NCBI GenBank assembly: GCA_029248185.1 | Contig: JAQWJV010000033.1 | Coordinates: 53,813-117,812, forward strand | DNA: 64,000 nt | Reading direction: 5' to 3' | DNA from: Flavobacteriaceae bacterium | GTDB lineage: Bacteria > Bacteroidota > Bacteroidia > Flavobacteriales > Flavobacteriaceae | Shown: positions 10,068-19,487 of the stretch, piece after piece | How the letters are laid out: each line of letters opens with the position of its first letter | Numbering within the stretch: the stretch's first letter is position 1 | Translations under genes and position numbers: made by a program | Notes under the pieces: model-generated | Seen by the model: only the letters and a program-made list of their open reading frames with translations | What the model was told of the DNA's origin: nothing | The model's database searches: none

Positions 10068-10115
10068 AGATATCGTTTAAAACACAAAGATAAAGGTAAA
10101 GTTTTGGATTGCCTT

Positions 10116-13025
10116 TTAGCTAGGGATTTTTTTAACAAGTGCTGCTTTTAAAATTGAAATAGGATGCTGACTTTCTCGTTGCACTCCGTCCATAATTTGA
10201 TGACGACAACTCGTTCCATTGGCTGCAATTATAACTGCTTTTTCCGTATTTCGTATGGCAGGAAACAGCCGCTCCTCTCCTACTTTCATGCTGACTTCAT
10301 AATGCTCTTTTTCATATCCAAACGAACCCGCCATCCCACAACATCCTGTATTGAGTAATGTTACAGCGTGATTTTTAGGAAGATTGAGAATGCTGAAGGT
10401 GTCTGAGGGTTTGCCAAGCGCTTTTTGATAACAGTGCGCATGAATTTTTATTTCTTTAACATCACTGTTAAATTGATCTTCGTTTAGATTCCCTTTGATT
10501 AATTCTTTTGCCAAAAATGTTTCAATGGGATGACAGAACTCAGCCAATTCTTTTGCTTTTTGGGGATAAGAACTCAATTTAGGATATTCATCAATAAAGG
10601 TATAGATCGCTGAGGGTTCAATACCTAACAAGGGAGTATGTTCGGAGATAATTCCATGATATAATGCTACATTTCGATCGGCGCATGCTCTGGCTTCATC
10701 CAAAAAACCTTTGGAAATATAACTCCGTCCGCTTTCGGTTGAAGCGAGAAATTTTACATGATATCCAAGACCTTCTAAGAGTGCAAAAGCATCTTTACCT
10801 ATTTGAGTTTCATTGTAATTACTGAACTCATCTAGATATAAATAAACACTTTTGGTATTATGAGTTAACTTATTGTTTATTAAATTTTTATCTAGCGGTT
10901 TTTCTAATTTTGGAAGGGCTCTTTTTTCTGCAATTCTCAAACTTTTTTTCAAAACAAAACTCGACAATGGATTTGCAAATAAGAAGTTTTGAAGTCCTCG
11001 TATGGGTTGAGCCAGAGAATTAACTTTTCCTACATAAGCAAAAAGTTTATCACGAATCGAACGACCATGACTCTTAGCATATTGATGTAAAAATTCAGCT
11101 TTATAGGTAGCAATATCGACACTACTGGGACATTCCGTAGCACAGGCTTTACAACTTAGACATAAATCGAAAACTTCCTTTAATTCCTGACTGTCAAAAG
11201 CATTTGGCGTTTTGTTTTGTGTTAAAACCTCTCGAAGGACATTTGCCCTACCGCGGGTATTGTGTTTTTCATCACGAGTTGCACGATAACTCGGGCACAT
11301 TGTTCCTGAAGGCGCAACAGAACGACATTTTCCAGCCCCATTGCATTTTTCAGCAGCTCTTAATAGACCTTGATCGGAAGAGAAGTCAAAGTGTGTTGTG
11401 TGCAGGGGTGTTTCTTTCTGAACCGTTCTAAGGTTTTGATCCATTGCAAATGAATCAACAATCTTGCCTGGGTTAAAGATTGAATGAGGATCAAAGACTT
11501 CTTTAATTCGCTTAAAAAGAGCATAGTTTTCTTGTCCCACCACAATAGGAATGAATTCAGAGCGTACGATACCGTCTCCGTGCTCACCACTTAACGAGCC
11601 TTTATACTTTTTAACTAAATGCGCAACAGCAAGAGTAAGGGCCTTAAAATCCTTAACCCCTTCAGGAGTCTTAAGGTTCAAAATGGGTCGTAAATGCAAC
11701 TCCCCTGCCCCTGCATGGGCATAATACACCACTTCTTGCCCAAACTGCTTCATGAGCTCTTGAAACTCCTCAATATACAGTGCCAAATCTTTTAAAGGTA
11801 CTGCAGTATCTTCAATACAAGCCACTGCCTTGGAATCTCCTACTATATTCCCCAATAAGCCAAGACCTGCGTGTCTTAATTCATTGGCGAGTTCAATTTC
11901 ATCTCCCCACAACGGAACTGCAGCATAGCTTAAATTAGAATCCAAAACCTTTTTTTCTAAAGCAGAGAGCTCTTTTTTTAGGGTGCTTAAATTGTGGTTT
12001 CGTAATTCTAAGAGTAAAATGGCTTTAGGGTCTCCTTTTAAAAAGAAGCGATTTTTTTGGTATCCACTGTGGTTTCGGGTACAATCCAAGATCGTTTTAT
12101 CCATCAATTCACAGGTGTAGAGATGATGTTCCATTACGGGGTTAACTGCAAGCATTGCTTCTTGTATGCTATTGAAATGTAAGGCCAGCATAACCGAATG
12201 TTTAGGAGGAATCGGAACCAAAGAAAAAGTCATTGCCGTGGTTAAAGCCAATGTTCCTTCACTCCCTGCCAGTAGTTTGGCAATATTAAATGCTTCTCCT
12301 TGCGGATTTAAAGGATGCTGATTTAATAAAACATCGACTGCATAACCTGTGTTTCTCCGATGAACACTTGCATCTGGAAAATCCGTTGTGATTGCCTTTT
12401 GAACTTTTGGGTTACTTAACGCTTCAAATAAAAAATGATAAATTTTCCCTTCTTGTGTATTGTTCTTGAGTTTCGCTTCGAGTTCTTTAGAATCACACGC
12501 TTTAAATGTAGATTCTGATCCATCACTCAACAATGTTTCAACGGCAATTACGACATCTCGGGTTACTCCATAACGTATGGAGGTAGTGCCAGAGGAATTA
12601 TTCCCCAACATTCCTCCGAGTAAACAATACTGGGAAGTGGATGTATTAGGACCAAAAAACAATCCGTGAGGCTCAAGGAATCGATTGAGCGCATCTCGAT
12701 TGACTCCAGGCTGAACAGTAACTGTTCGATTTTCCACATCTAGATTTAAAATTTCAGTAAAATATTTAGAAACGTCTACGACTATACCAGAACCTACACA
12801 TTGCCCTGCGAGGGAGGTTCCAGCGGTTCGAGGAATCAGACTTGTCTTATGCGCTAACGCAAAGGAAATGAGTTGCCGAAGATCATTTTTGTTTTTAGGA
12901 AAGGCAACCGCCAAAGGAGTCATTTTGTATACGGAAGCATCGGTAGCGTATAACTTTTTATGCAGATCATCCCATTCCAGTTCTCCTTCAAGGCTTTTTT
13001 TTAATTTTAGTAATGCTTCTTCCAC
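10116..13025 (-). CDS. FAD-binding and Fe-S-binding oxidoreductase (YdiJ-like; candidate D-2-hydroxyglutarate dehydrogenase)
   Basis: FAD_binding_4 (LIPRTAGTSLAGQCVGSGIVVDVSKY), FAD-oxidase C (GDGIVRSEFIPIVVG), CLSCKACATECPSSVDIATYKAE, C-terminal CGMAGSFGYEKEHYEVSMKVGEERLFP. Confidence 0.85.
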   Translation of the reverse strand: MEEALLKLKKSLEGELEWDDLHKKLYATDASVYKMTPLAVAFPKNKNDLRQLISFALAHKTSLIPRTAGTSLAGQCVGSGIVVDVSKYFTEILNLDVENRTVTVQPGVNRDALNRFLEPHGLFFGPNTSTSQYCLLGGMLGNNSSGTTSIRYGVTRDVVIAVETLLSDGSESTFKACDSKELEAKLKNNTQEGKIYHFLFEALSNPKVQKAITTDFPDASVHRRNTGYAVDVLLNQHPLNPQGEAFNIAKLLAGSEGTLALTTAMTFSLVPIPPKHSVMLALHFNSIQEAMLAVNPVMEHHLYTCELMDKTILDCTRNHSGYQKNRFFLKGDPKAILLLELRNHNLSTLKKELSALEKKVLDSNLSYAAVPLWGDEIELANELRHAGLGLLGNIVGDSKAVACIEDTAVPLKDLALYIEEFQELMKQFGQEVVYYAHAGAGELHLRPILNLKTPEGVKDFKALTLAVAHLVKKYKGSLSGEHGDGIVRSEFIPIVVGQENYALFKRIKEVFDPHSIFNPGKIVDSFAMDQNLRTVQKETPLHTTHFDFSSDQGLLRAAEKCNGAGKCRSVAPSGTMCPSYRATRDEKHNTRGRANVLREVLTQNKTPNAFDSQELKEVFDLCLSCKACATECPSSVDIATYKAEFLHQYAKSHGRSIRDKLFAYVGKVNSLAQPIRGLQNFLFANPLSSFVLKKSLRIAEKRALPKLEKPLDKNLINNKLTHNTKSVYLYLDEFSNYNETQIGKDAFALLEGLGYHVKFLASTESGRSYISKGFLDEARACADRNVALYHGIISEHTPLLGIEPSAIYTFIDEYPKLSSYPQKAKELAEFCHPIETFLAKELIKGNLNEDQFNSDVKEIKIHAHCYQKALGKPSDTFSILNLPKNHAVTLLNTGCCGMAGSFGYEKEHYEVSMKVGEERLFPAIRNTEKAVIIAANGTSCRHQIMDGVQRESQHPISILKAALVKKIPS

Positions 13026-13129
13026 TTATACTTTACGTTTTACCTCCGTTTTAAGAATCTTCAAGCTAAAGTAAGGATTAGTTCTTCAATTCCCATCAAT
13101 TATGTAATTTAGCCAAAAGATTAAAAATT

Positions 13130-14242
13130 ATGTTACAGAAATTCATTGGTTTTATAGCGGTCATTCTTGTGCTTACAGCTTGTCAGGGAACATCAAACGC
13201 ACTTCGTTTGAAAGGAACAGTTGATTTAAGTGATGGGAATTCTGTTCTCCATGTTGTGGCAGACCTGAACAATCAGCCCAAGGTGGTCGATACGCTTGTT
13301 GTACAATCGGGTACTTTTGATTTAGAAATTGAAATAACTGAGCCAAGTATTCATTTTTTACAAATTGAAGGGGATCAAGCGAGTTTTCCTTTTATTGCCG
13401 AACAAGGAACCGTTAATGTTGAGTTATACAAAGATAGTTTAGGTGTCTCAAAAGCTACAGGAACCACTTCTAATGATGATTTCATGCGATACAAAAATGA
13501 GACGCGAGTTTATATCAAATCGTTGAATGGTATTGGTAATGACCTCCAACAAGCCATGATTCTCAAAGATTCTCTACTTTCTCAAGATATACAGGAACAG
13601 TATCAAGATGTGCGTGATCAAATAAAAGACTATGAATTAGATTTTATTAGAGCTGCGCCAGATTCTTTCATATCCATTTTAATTTTAGAACGCTTTGTTT
13701 CAAATAAAGCCATATCCATTCCCGAAGCAAAAGAAATTTTTGATGGTTTTTCGAATCGCATAAAAACCAGCACCTCTGGAAAGGCCATTGAAGCACAATT
13801 GATCCCCTCCGAAAAACCCGAGGTGGGACAACTTGCGCCTACCTTTGAAGGCCCTACTCCTGAGGGAATGGCCTTGTCATTGAAAGATAAATTGGGGAAA
13901 GTGACAATTGTTGACTTTTGGGCAAGCTGGTGTCGGCCTTGTCGTGTTGAAAATCCTAATTTAGTTCGTTTGTATCAAAAACACCGCAATAATGGTCTTA
14001 ACATTTTAAGTGTTTCTTTAGACAAAGGAAAACCACAGTGGGTTCAAGCTATTGCTGATGATGGTTTAGTTTGGGATCACGTTTCCAATTTAAAATTCTG
14101 GAATGATCCCATTGCAAAATTGTATCATATCAATTCCATTCCAGCCATGTTTGTTTTAGATGAAAAAGGTGTCATTATAGCAAAAGATATTCGAGGACCT
14201 CAGTTAGAACGTAAAATTGATGCTCTTCTTGGAGCCTTATAA
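13130..14242 (+). CDS. TlpA-like thiol-disulfide oxidoreductase lipoprotein (DUF4369-like N-terminus)
   Basis: Lipobox LTACQ; VDFWASWCRPCRVENPNLVRLYQKH. Confidence 0.9.
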   Translation: MLQKFIGFIAVILVLTACQGTSNALRLKGTVDLSDGNSVLHVVADLNNQPKVVDTLVVQSGTFDLEIEITEPSIHFLQIEGDQASFPFIAEQGTVNVELYKDSLGVSKATGTTSNDDFMRYKNETRVYIKSLNGIGNDLQQAMILKDSLLSQDIQEQYQDVRDQIKDYELDFIRAAPDSFISILILERFVSNKAISIPEAKEIFDGFSNRIKTSTSGKAIEAQLIPSEKPEVGQLAPTFEGPTPEGMALSLKDKLGKVTIVDFWASWCRPCRVENPNLVRLYQKHRNNGLNILSVSLDKGKPQWVQAIADDGLVWDHVSNLKFWNDPIAKLYHINSIPAMFVLDEKGVIIAKDIRGPQLERKIDALLGAL

Positions 14243-14899
14243 GCCCTTTTTCTGATTGCGATAGATCAATGTCCCTGCAATTAAAGTTGTAATACTCAGA
14301 ATCACTAGCATCAGTTGTGAACTAAACACAACTCGGGGTACAAATAAGATGGTTATGAGAATCCCCCCTATAGCACCTCCAAAATGAGCGGTATGACCGA
14401 TTTGATCATTTTGTGCTTTCATACCATATAAAGTATAAATCATATACCCAATACCAAATAAGTATCCTGGAATCGGGATGGGAATGAAAAACAACATTAA
14501 TTCAATCCCAGGATATAATAATAATGCACTAAACAAAACACCAGTAACCGCTCCACTAGCACCCACAGCGCTGTAATAAGGGTCATTGAAATGAAAAAGG
14601 TATGCGAAAATGTTTCCTCCCAAAAGGCTTCCAAAATACAGCACCAAAAACGGAAAATTCCCTAATCCATCAACGACAATATTGACAAAAAAATAAAAGG
14701 TAACCATATTAAATAAAATATGAGTTATGGAAACATGCAGAAAACCCGAAGTAAGTAATCTGAAATATTCGCCTGCTTTAATCTTATGAATCAAAAAATG
14801 ATACTTTAAAAAAAAGCTATCATTTTTAAAACCATTTAGGCTTACTAGAACAGTAACACCAATCAATAACAGTGCAACAAGAGGAATATTTTGGATCAT
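14237..14899 (-). CDS. Rhomboid-family intramembrane serine protease
   Basis: Multiple TM; GASGAVTGVLFSALLL and HTAHFGGAIGG catalytic motifs. Confidence 0.88.
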   Translation of the reverse strand: MIQNIPLVALLLIGVTVLVSLNGFKNDSFFLKYHFLIHKIKAGEYFRLLTSGFLHVSITHILFNMVTFYFFVNIVVDGLGNFPFLVLYFGSLLGGNIFAYLFHFNDPYYSAVGASGAVTGVLFSALLLYPGIELMLFFIPIPIPGYLFGIGYMIYTLYGMKAQNDQIGHTAHFGGAIGGILITILFVPRVVFSSQLMLVILSITTLIAGTLIYRNQKKGL

Positions 14900-14932
14900 A
14901 GTATGACAAAACTACCTAAAAACAATAACATG

Positions 14933-16465
14933 CTATAGGTCAAAAACGATTCCTTGCGCTAAGGGTAACTCTTTTGAGAAATTCAAAGTATTTGTTTGTC
15001 TTCGCATATAAGCTTTCCAAGCATCAGATCCACTTTCACGTCCACCTCCAGTTTCTTTTTCACCTCCAAAAGCCCCTCCGATTTCTGCACCTGAGGTTCC
15101 GATATTTACATTTGCAATCCCACAATCACTTCCCCAATGGGACAAGAATGTTTCTGTTTCTTGCATATTTAGTGACATAATAGAAGAAGAAAGGCCTTGT
15201 TTTACCTCATTTTGAATGGCAATTGCCTCTTCAATCGTTCCATCATATTGCATAACGTACAATATAGGAGCAAAGGTTTCTTGATGAACAATAGCCGCAT
15301 CATGATCGATAACAGCTACTGCAGGTTTTACATAACAGGCACTACCGTATTCTTTCTCTTCAAGCATCCCTCCTTCAATAAGCCAAGTTGCTCCTTGGGC
15401 GTTTGCTTGTGCAATTGCCTCTTGGTATGTTTCAACTGCATCGGCATCAATCAGCGGCCCCACATGATTGTTTTCATCTAAAGGATTTCCTATGCGAAGC
15501 TGTCCATAGGCTTTTTGCAATACCGTTGTGAAGGATTCAAATATATCTTTGTGAACAATTAATCTCCGCGTAGAGGTACAACGCTGACCACAAGTACCCA
15601 CAGCGCCAAAAACAGCGGCACGCATGGCCGTATCTAAATCAGCATTTGGAGTAACAATGATCGCATTATTTCCTCCTAATTCTAAAAGAGATTTTCCAAG
15701 ACGGGCTCCCACACGTTGCGCAACATCTTTTCCCATACGGGTAGAACCTGTAGCAGACACCAAAGCGATGCGTTGATCTTCTGCCATCCACTTTCCTACT
15801 TCCGCCCCTCCATTAATGAGGCATGAAATCCCTTCCGGCATTTCATTTTCTTTCAAAACTTCACTAATAATTTGCTGACAAGCAATGCCACACAAGGGAG
15901 TTTTTTCACTGGGTTTCCAAATGCATACGTTACCACAAACCCAAGCCAGAGCTACATTCCAACTCCATACAGCAACAGGAAAGTTGAAGGCAGAAATAAT
16001 TCCTACAACCCCTAAAGGATGATATTGTTCATAAAGTCTGTGAGAAGGACGTTCTGATGTCATAGTAACTCCATGCAATTGACGTGAAAGACCGACAGCA
16101 AAATCACAGATATCAATCATTTCTTGAACCTCTCCCAAACCTTCTTGTAACGATTTTCCCATTTCCCAGGACACCAACTGACCGAGGTGAGATTTTTTCT
16201 CTCTCAATTTATTTCCTAATTGACGTACCAACTCCCCTCTTTTTGGAGCGGGCAAGGCTCTGAAAGATAAAAAGGCATGTTCCGCTTTATCTAAAATACG
16301 CTCATAATCTTCAACCGTAGCTCCTTGAACCGTTCCTAATAAAGAACCGTTAACAGGACTATAGGAAGAGAGAGCCTCTCCATCACCATGCCAAATGCCT
16401 CCAGCATTACACCCCTGCTGATTAGGGTTTATATTTAATTCTTGTAATAAGTTATTAATCTCCAT
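14933..16465 (-). CDS. Aldehyde dehydrogenase, ALDH7-like (candidate L-aminoadipate-semialdehyde dehydrogenase)
   Basis: LLELGGNNAIIVTPNADLDTAMRAAVFGAVGTCGQRCTSTRRLIVH; IGTSGAEIGGAFGGEKETGGGRESGSDAWKAYMRRQTNTLNF. Confidence 0.88.
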   Translation of the reverse strand: MEINNLLQELNINPNQQGCNAGGIWHGDGEALSSYSPVNGSLLGTVQGATVEDYERILDKAEHAFLSFRALPAPKRGELVRQLGNKLREKKSHLGQLVSWEMGKSLQEGLGEVQEMIDICDFAVGLSRQLHGVTMTSERPSHRLYEQYHPLGVVGIISAFNFPVAVWSWNVALAWVCGNVCIWKPSEKTPLCGIACQQIISEVLKENEMPEGISCLINGGAEVGKWMAEDQRIALVSATGSTRMGKDVAQRVGARLGKSLLELGGNNAIIVTPNADLDTAMRAAVFGAVGTCGQRCTSTRRLIVHKDIFESFTTVLQKAYGQLRIGNPLDENNHVGPLIDADAVETYQEAIAQANAQGATWLIEGGMLEEKEYGSACYVKPAVAVIDHDAAIVHQETFAPILYVMQYDGTIEEAIAIQNEVKQGLSSSIMSLNMQETETFLSHWGSDCGIANVNIGTSGAEIGGAFGGEKETGGGRESGSDAWKAYMRRQTNTLNFSKELPLAQGIVFDL

Positions 16466-16474
16466 TGTGACTAT

Positions 16475-17383
16475 TTAATTTTTCTTTAGTTGTGTAGTAA
16501 AGGTACTCTCAAAAATGCGATCTGCATTTCCTGTTTCAAAACCTTCTCGACGTTGTTCTCTTTTAATTTCAGATTTAGGTAAATGAGTAAATTGGGGTAA
16601 AATTCCACGCTCTGCAAATTCGACATAACTCCCTGCAATCTCTCTAGTATTGTTACCAGAAAAATGAGCGACAACTTTGTTGGCAACTGAACTGGATTGC
16701 CGCAAGAGTCCATCTTCACTTGTCTTTATTTCTCCTCCCGAAGTATTTAATACAATTCCAATGGCTTTTAAAAATTCATTGAAAGGTTCTAAGGTGCAAA
16801 AGGCCTCCGGAAGATCATGTACACTAATTGTATAATGGTTTAAGTAATACCGATTGTAAATAACCCATGCAGCATATTCACTTTCAGCCAGTAGTGCTTC
16901 ATAATCTTCAATGCTCGGTAATTTCCAAAGTGGATTTTGAAAAAAGTGGGAAACGGCTTCAGCATTGTTTAAATCGAGATGATCTACGGGGTCAGAACTT
17001 ACGCTATCTGTATATTTTCTAATGATTTTCTGTACTTTTTCTGATAGCAAATCAACCTTAAGCTCGCTTATGAAAATTCTTGGTAAATCAGGTGTGGGTG
17101 GCGCATACCAGTGTGCATCAAGTTTTTTTACTTCAAAATGAAAGAAATCACGCTTTTCATAACCATGAGCTAGAAAGATTTTCTCGAAGGAAGCAATACC
17201 GAGATTTTCAACTCCCATTGTTCGGAAAGCCACATGATCATTGATAATTTCATTTTGATTTTTAACCATTCCGTTTTCAACCATTGCTTGAGTGATTTTT
17301 TTAACATCGGGTACACGCTCTGAATAAGTGGCAAAAAGTGCATCCAAAATCTTAGTCATTGTGGTATGGGTACTGAATTTCAT
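16475..17383 (-). CDS. DUF1338 family protein (HglS-like 2-oxoadipate dioxygenase/decarboxylase)
   Basis: NDHVAFRTMGVENLGIASFEKIFLAHGY...HFEVKKLDAHWYAPPTPDLPRIFISEL. Confidence 0.82.
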   Translation of the reverse strand: MKFSTHTTMTKILDALFATYSERVPDVKKITQAMVENGMVKNQNEIINDHVAFRTMGVENLGIASFEKIFLAHGYEKRDFFHFEVKKLDAHWYAPPTPDLPRIFISELKVDLLSEKVQKIIRKYTDSVSSDPVDHLDLNNAEAVSHFFQNPLWKLPSIEDYEALLAESEYAAWVIYNRYYLNHYTISVHDLPEAFCTLEPFNEFLKAIGIVLNTSGGEIKTSEDGLLRQSSSVANKVVAHFSGNNTREIAGSYVEFAERGILPQFTHLPKSEIKREQRREGFETGNADRIFESTFTTQLKKN

Positions 17384-17399
17384 GACGAATAAATTATTT

Positions 17400-18458
17400 T
17401 TATAAAAATAAGCTTCCTGTTTGAGTTTTTATGAATTTATCAAATGGAATTTCCTCTTGTTTTAAAAACCCCTTTTGAATAAGTGTTCCTGCTGCAACCA
17501 TTTCAATAACAGCAACCAAAGAGGCTGCAGTTGTCCATGATATTGCACGCCAGTGTTTTCCTTCAATTTCTATTGGATAAAAGGCTTTGTAGTATTCCCT
17601 TCGTGAAAGTGTTTTATTTTTCCAACCTTCAACAACAGCATAGACATAAACAACATCTTCTTCAACAGGTGGTTTCGCATTACTTAATATTTGTTCTAAT
17701 TGTTCTTTGTCATCTTTTAAAATAAGTTCATACATCAAAAATTTCATTAATTTTCCATGACCTGGATATCGAATGGTTTTATAGTTTAAGGTATCCACTT
17801 TACCCTCAAAAGTTTCACAAAGTGTTCCCAGTCCTCCCGATGTAGTAAAGGCCTCAAATTCTTGTCCTTCAATATTGATATACTCAAATCCTTCCAAAGA
17901 AGGAACGTTTTTTCTCTTGCCATTATGAATGGCTTCTGCATCATTTAGATATTCATTGATCACTCCATGAGGTGACCAAGTAAAGGAGTAGGCTAATTGT
18001 CCGTTTGGATAGCGAGGTAATGCTCCTACACGAAGCTCAATATCTCGTAGTTTATCAAAACTCAAGCTTAAGTCTTTCCCAACAATCCCGATCAGTCCTG
18101 GGGCTAATCCACACTGAGGTGCCATGACCTTTTTTGCTGTTTTACTCAATTCTTGAATAAATTGAGTGGTAGGGACATCTTCAGTTAAATCAAAATAGTG
18201 CAGCTCTAATTCATGAGCCAAAAGAGCAATGTCCTTATTTAAAAAGTAGGGCAATGCGGAAACAACAGCATCATAATTTTGCATCAATTCTCGAAGGAAA
18301 ATAGTATCTGTTACATTTCCTTCAATACATTCGAAGGGTAATGTGTAATCATAATGGGGTTTCTTATGGTCTAAAGCGGTAATTTTAAAATTCTTGCTTA
18401 GTAGAACCCCTACTAAACTCCCAACTTTTCCCATACCAAGTACTAAAATCTTTTCCAT
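17400..18458 (-). CDS. Saccharopine dehydrogenase family protein
   Basis: ILVLGMGKVGSLVGVLL; YFDLTEDVPTTQFIQELSKTAKKVMAPQCGLAPGLIGIVGKDL; TSGGLGTLCETFEGKVDTLNYKTIRYPGHGKLMKFL. Confidence 0.88.
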   Translation of the reverse strand: MEKILVLGMGKVGSLVGVLLSKNFKITALDHKKPHYDYTLPFECIEGNVTDTIFLRELMQNYDAVVSALPYFLNKDIALLAHELELHYFDLTEDVPTTQFIQELSKTAKKVMAPQCGLAPGLIGIVGKDLSLSFDKLRDIELRVGALPRYPNGQLAYSFTWSPHGVINEYLNDAEAIHNGKRKNVPSLEGFEYINIEGQEFEAFTTSGGLGTLCETFEGKVDTLNYKTIRYPGHGKLMKFLMYELILKDDKEQLEQILSNAKPPVEEDVVYVYAVVEGWKNKTLSRREYYKAFYPIEIEGKHWRAISWTTAASLVAVIEMVAAGTLIQKGFLKQEEIPFDKFIKTQTGSLFL

Positions 18459-18479
18459 TTGGCTCTTTTATCTTAATTA

Positions 18480-18527
18480 TTGTTATATATATAACAAAAG
18501 TATGATAAATTGTTATATTTATAATAA
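18480..18527. promoter_or_regulatory. Tandem palindromic operator candidate
   Basis: Perfect 18-bp palindrome TTGTTATATATATAACAA (18480-18497) and near-copy TTGTTATATTTATAATAA (18510-18527), exactly 30 bp apart, in the divergent intergenic region 18459-18611. Confidence 0.6.
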
Positions 18528-18580
18528 AAAGAGATTGCTTCTTTTTAGCGCTTTTATCAACAATTTTAGCTAGAAAAAAG

Positions 18581-18588
18581 TAATTTTG
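18581..18588 (+). promoter_or_regulatory. -7 element TAATTTTG upstream of lysophospholipid acyltransferase gene
   Basis: TAnnTTTG motif 24 nt upstream of 18612. Confidence 0.4.
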
Positions 18589-18611
18589 GCAACTGTAATG
18601 TCAATACATCC

Positions 18612-19487
18612 GTGAACGCAATTGTTTTTTATTTAGCTTATCCCTTTCTTTTTATTGTTTCAAGATTGCCTTTCCCTGTATTCTACAAACTTTCCGATTT
18701 AGTTTGCTTTTTCTTGTACCGGGTATTTGGCTATAGAAAAGCAGCCGTTCGATCCAATCTTAAACTGGCATTTCCTGATTATAGTGATGAGAAATTAAGC
18801 GCAATTGAACGTAAATTTTACTCCCATTTGTGTGATTTATTTTTAGAAATCATCAAGTCAATGGGAATGTCCAAAGAGGAAATGATTAAACGCTTTCATG
18901 TAAAAAATATTGATGTACTAACCCAATTTGAAAAGGAGAATAGGTCCGTATTCTTAATGTGTGGGCATTATGCGAGTTGGGAATGGATGATGTCATTAGG
19001 ATATCACATGAAGCATAAGGGGTATGGAATTTATAAACCAATTAGCAATCCTTATTTTGATAACCTAATCAAAAAAATAAGAAGCAGACACGACGCCTAT
19101 ATGATTTCACAGCGCAAGGCTGCTGAAGAGATTAAGCGTATGGAAGACAACGATGAACGCGGCGTATTCGGTTTTGCTAGTGATCAATCACCACGCCCTA
19201 AACCCTTGACCTATTGGCGTTCCTTTATGGGAATTCAAGTGCCCGTGTTTACCGGGGCAGAACGAATGGCAAGAGAGTTCAATATTCCTGTGGTATATGC
19301 GAAAATGAATAGAATCAAAAGAGGCTATTATGAGGTAGAGTTTAAATTATTGACGGCTACTCCAAATGAATTGCCTCCCAATGGGATTACTGACACTTAT
19401 ACGGAGTGGTTAGAAGCCCAAATCAAGGAAGACCCTTCTCAATACTTCTGGACGCACAAACGTTTTAAACACACTAAAGTTTCTTAA
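18612..19487 (+). CDS. LpxL/HtrB-like lipid A acyltransferase
   Basis: RKAAVRSNLKLAFPDYSDEKL; MCGHYASWEWMMSLG; FASDQSPRPK. Confidence 0.88.
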   Translation: MNAIVFYLAYPFLFIVSRLPFPVFYKLSDLVCFFLYRVFGYRKAAVRSNLKLAFPDYSDEKLSAIERKFYSHLCDLFLEIIKSMGMSKEEMIKRFHVKNIDVLTQFEKENRSVFLMCGHYASWEWMMSLGYHMKHKGYGIYKPISNPYFDNLIKKIRSRHDAYMISQRKAAEEIKRMEDNDERGVFGFASDQSPRPKPLTYWRSFMGIQVPVFTGAERMAREFNIPVVYAKMNRIKRGYYEVEFKLLTATPNELPPNGITDTYTEWLEAQIKEDPSQYFWTHKRFKHTKVS

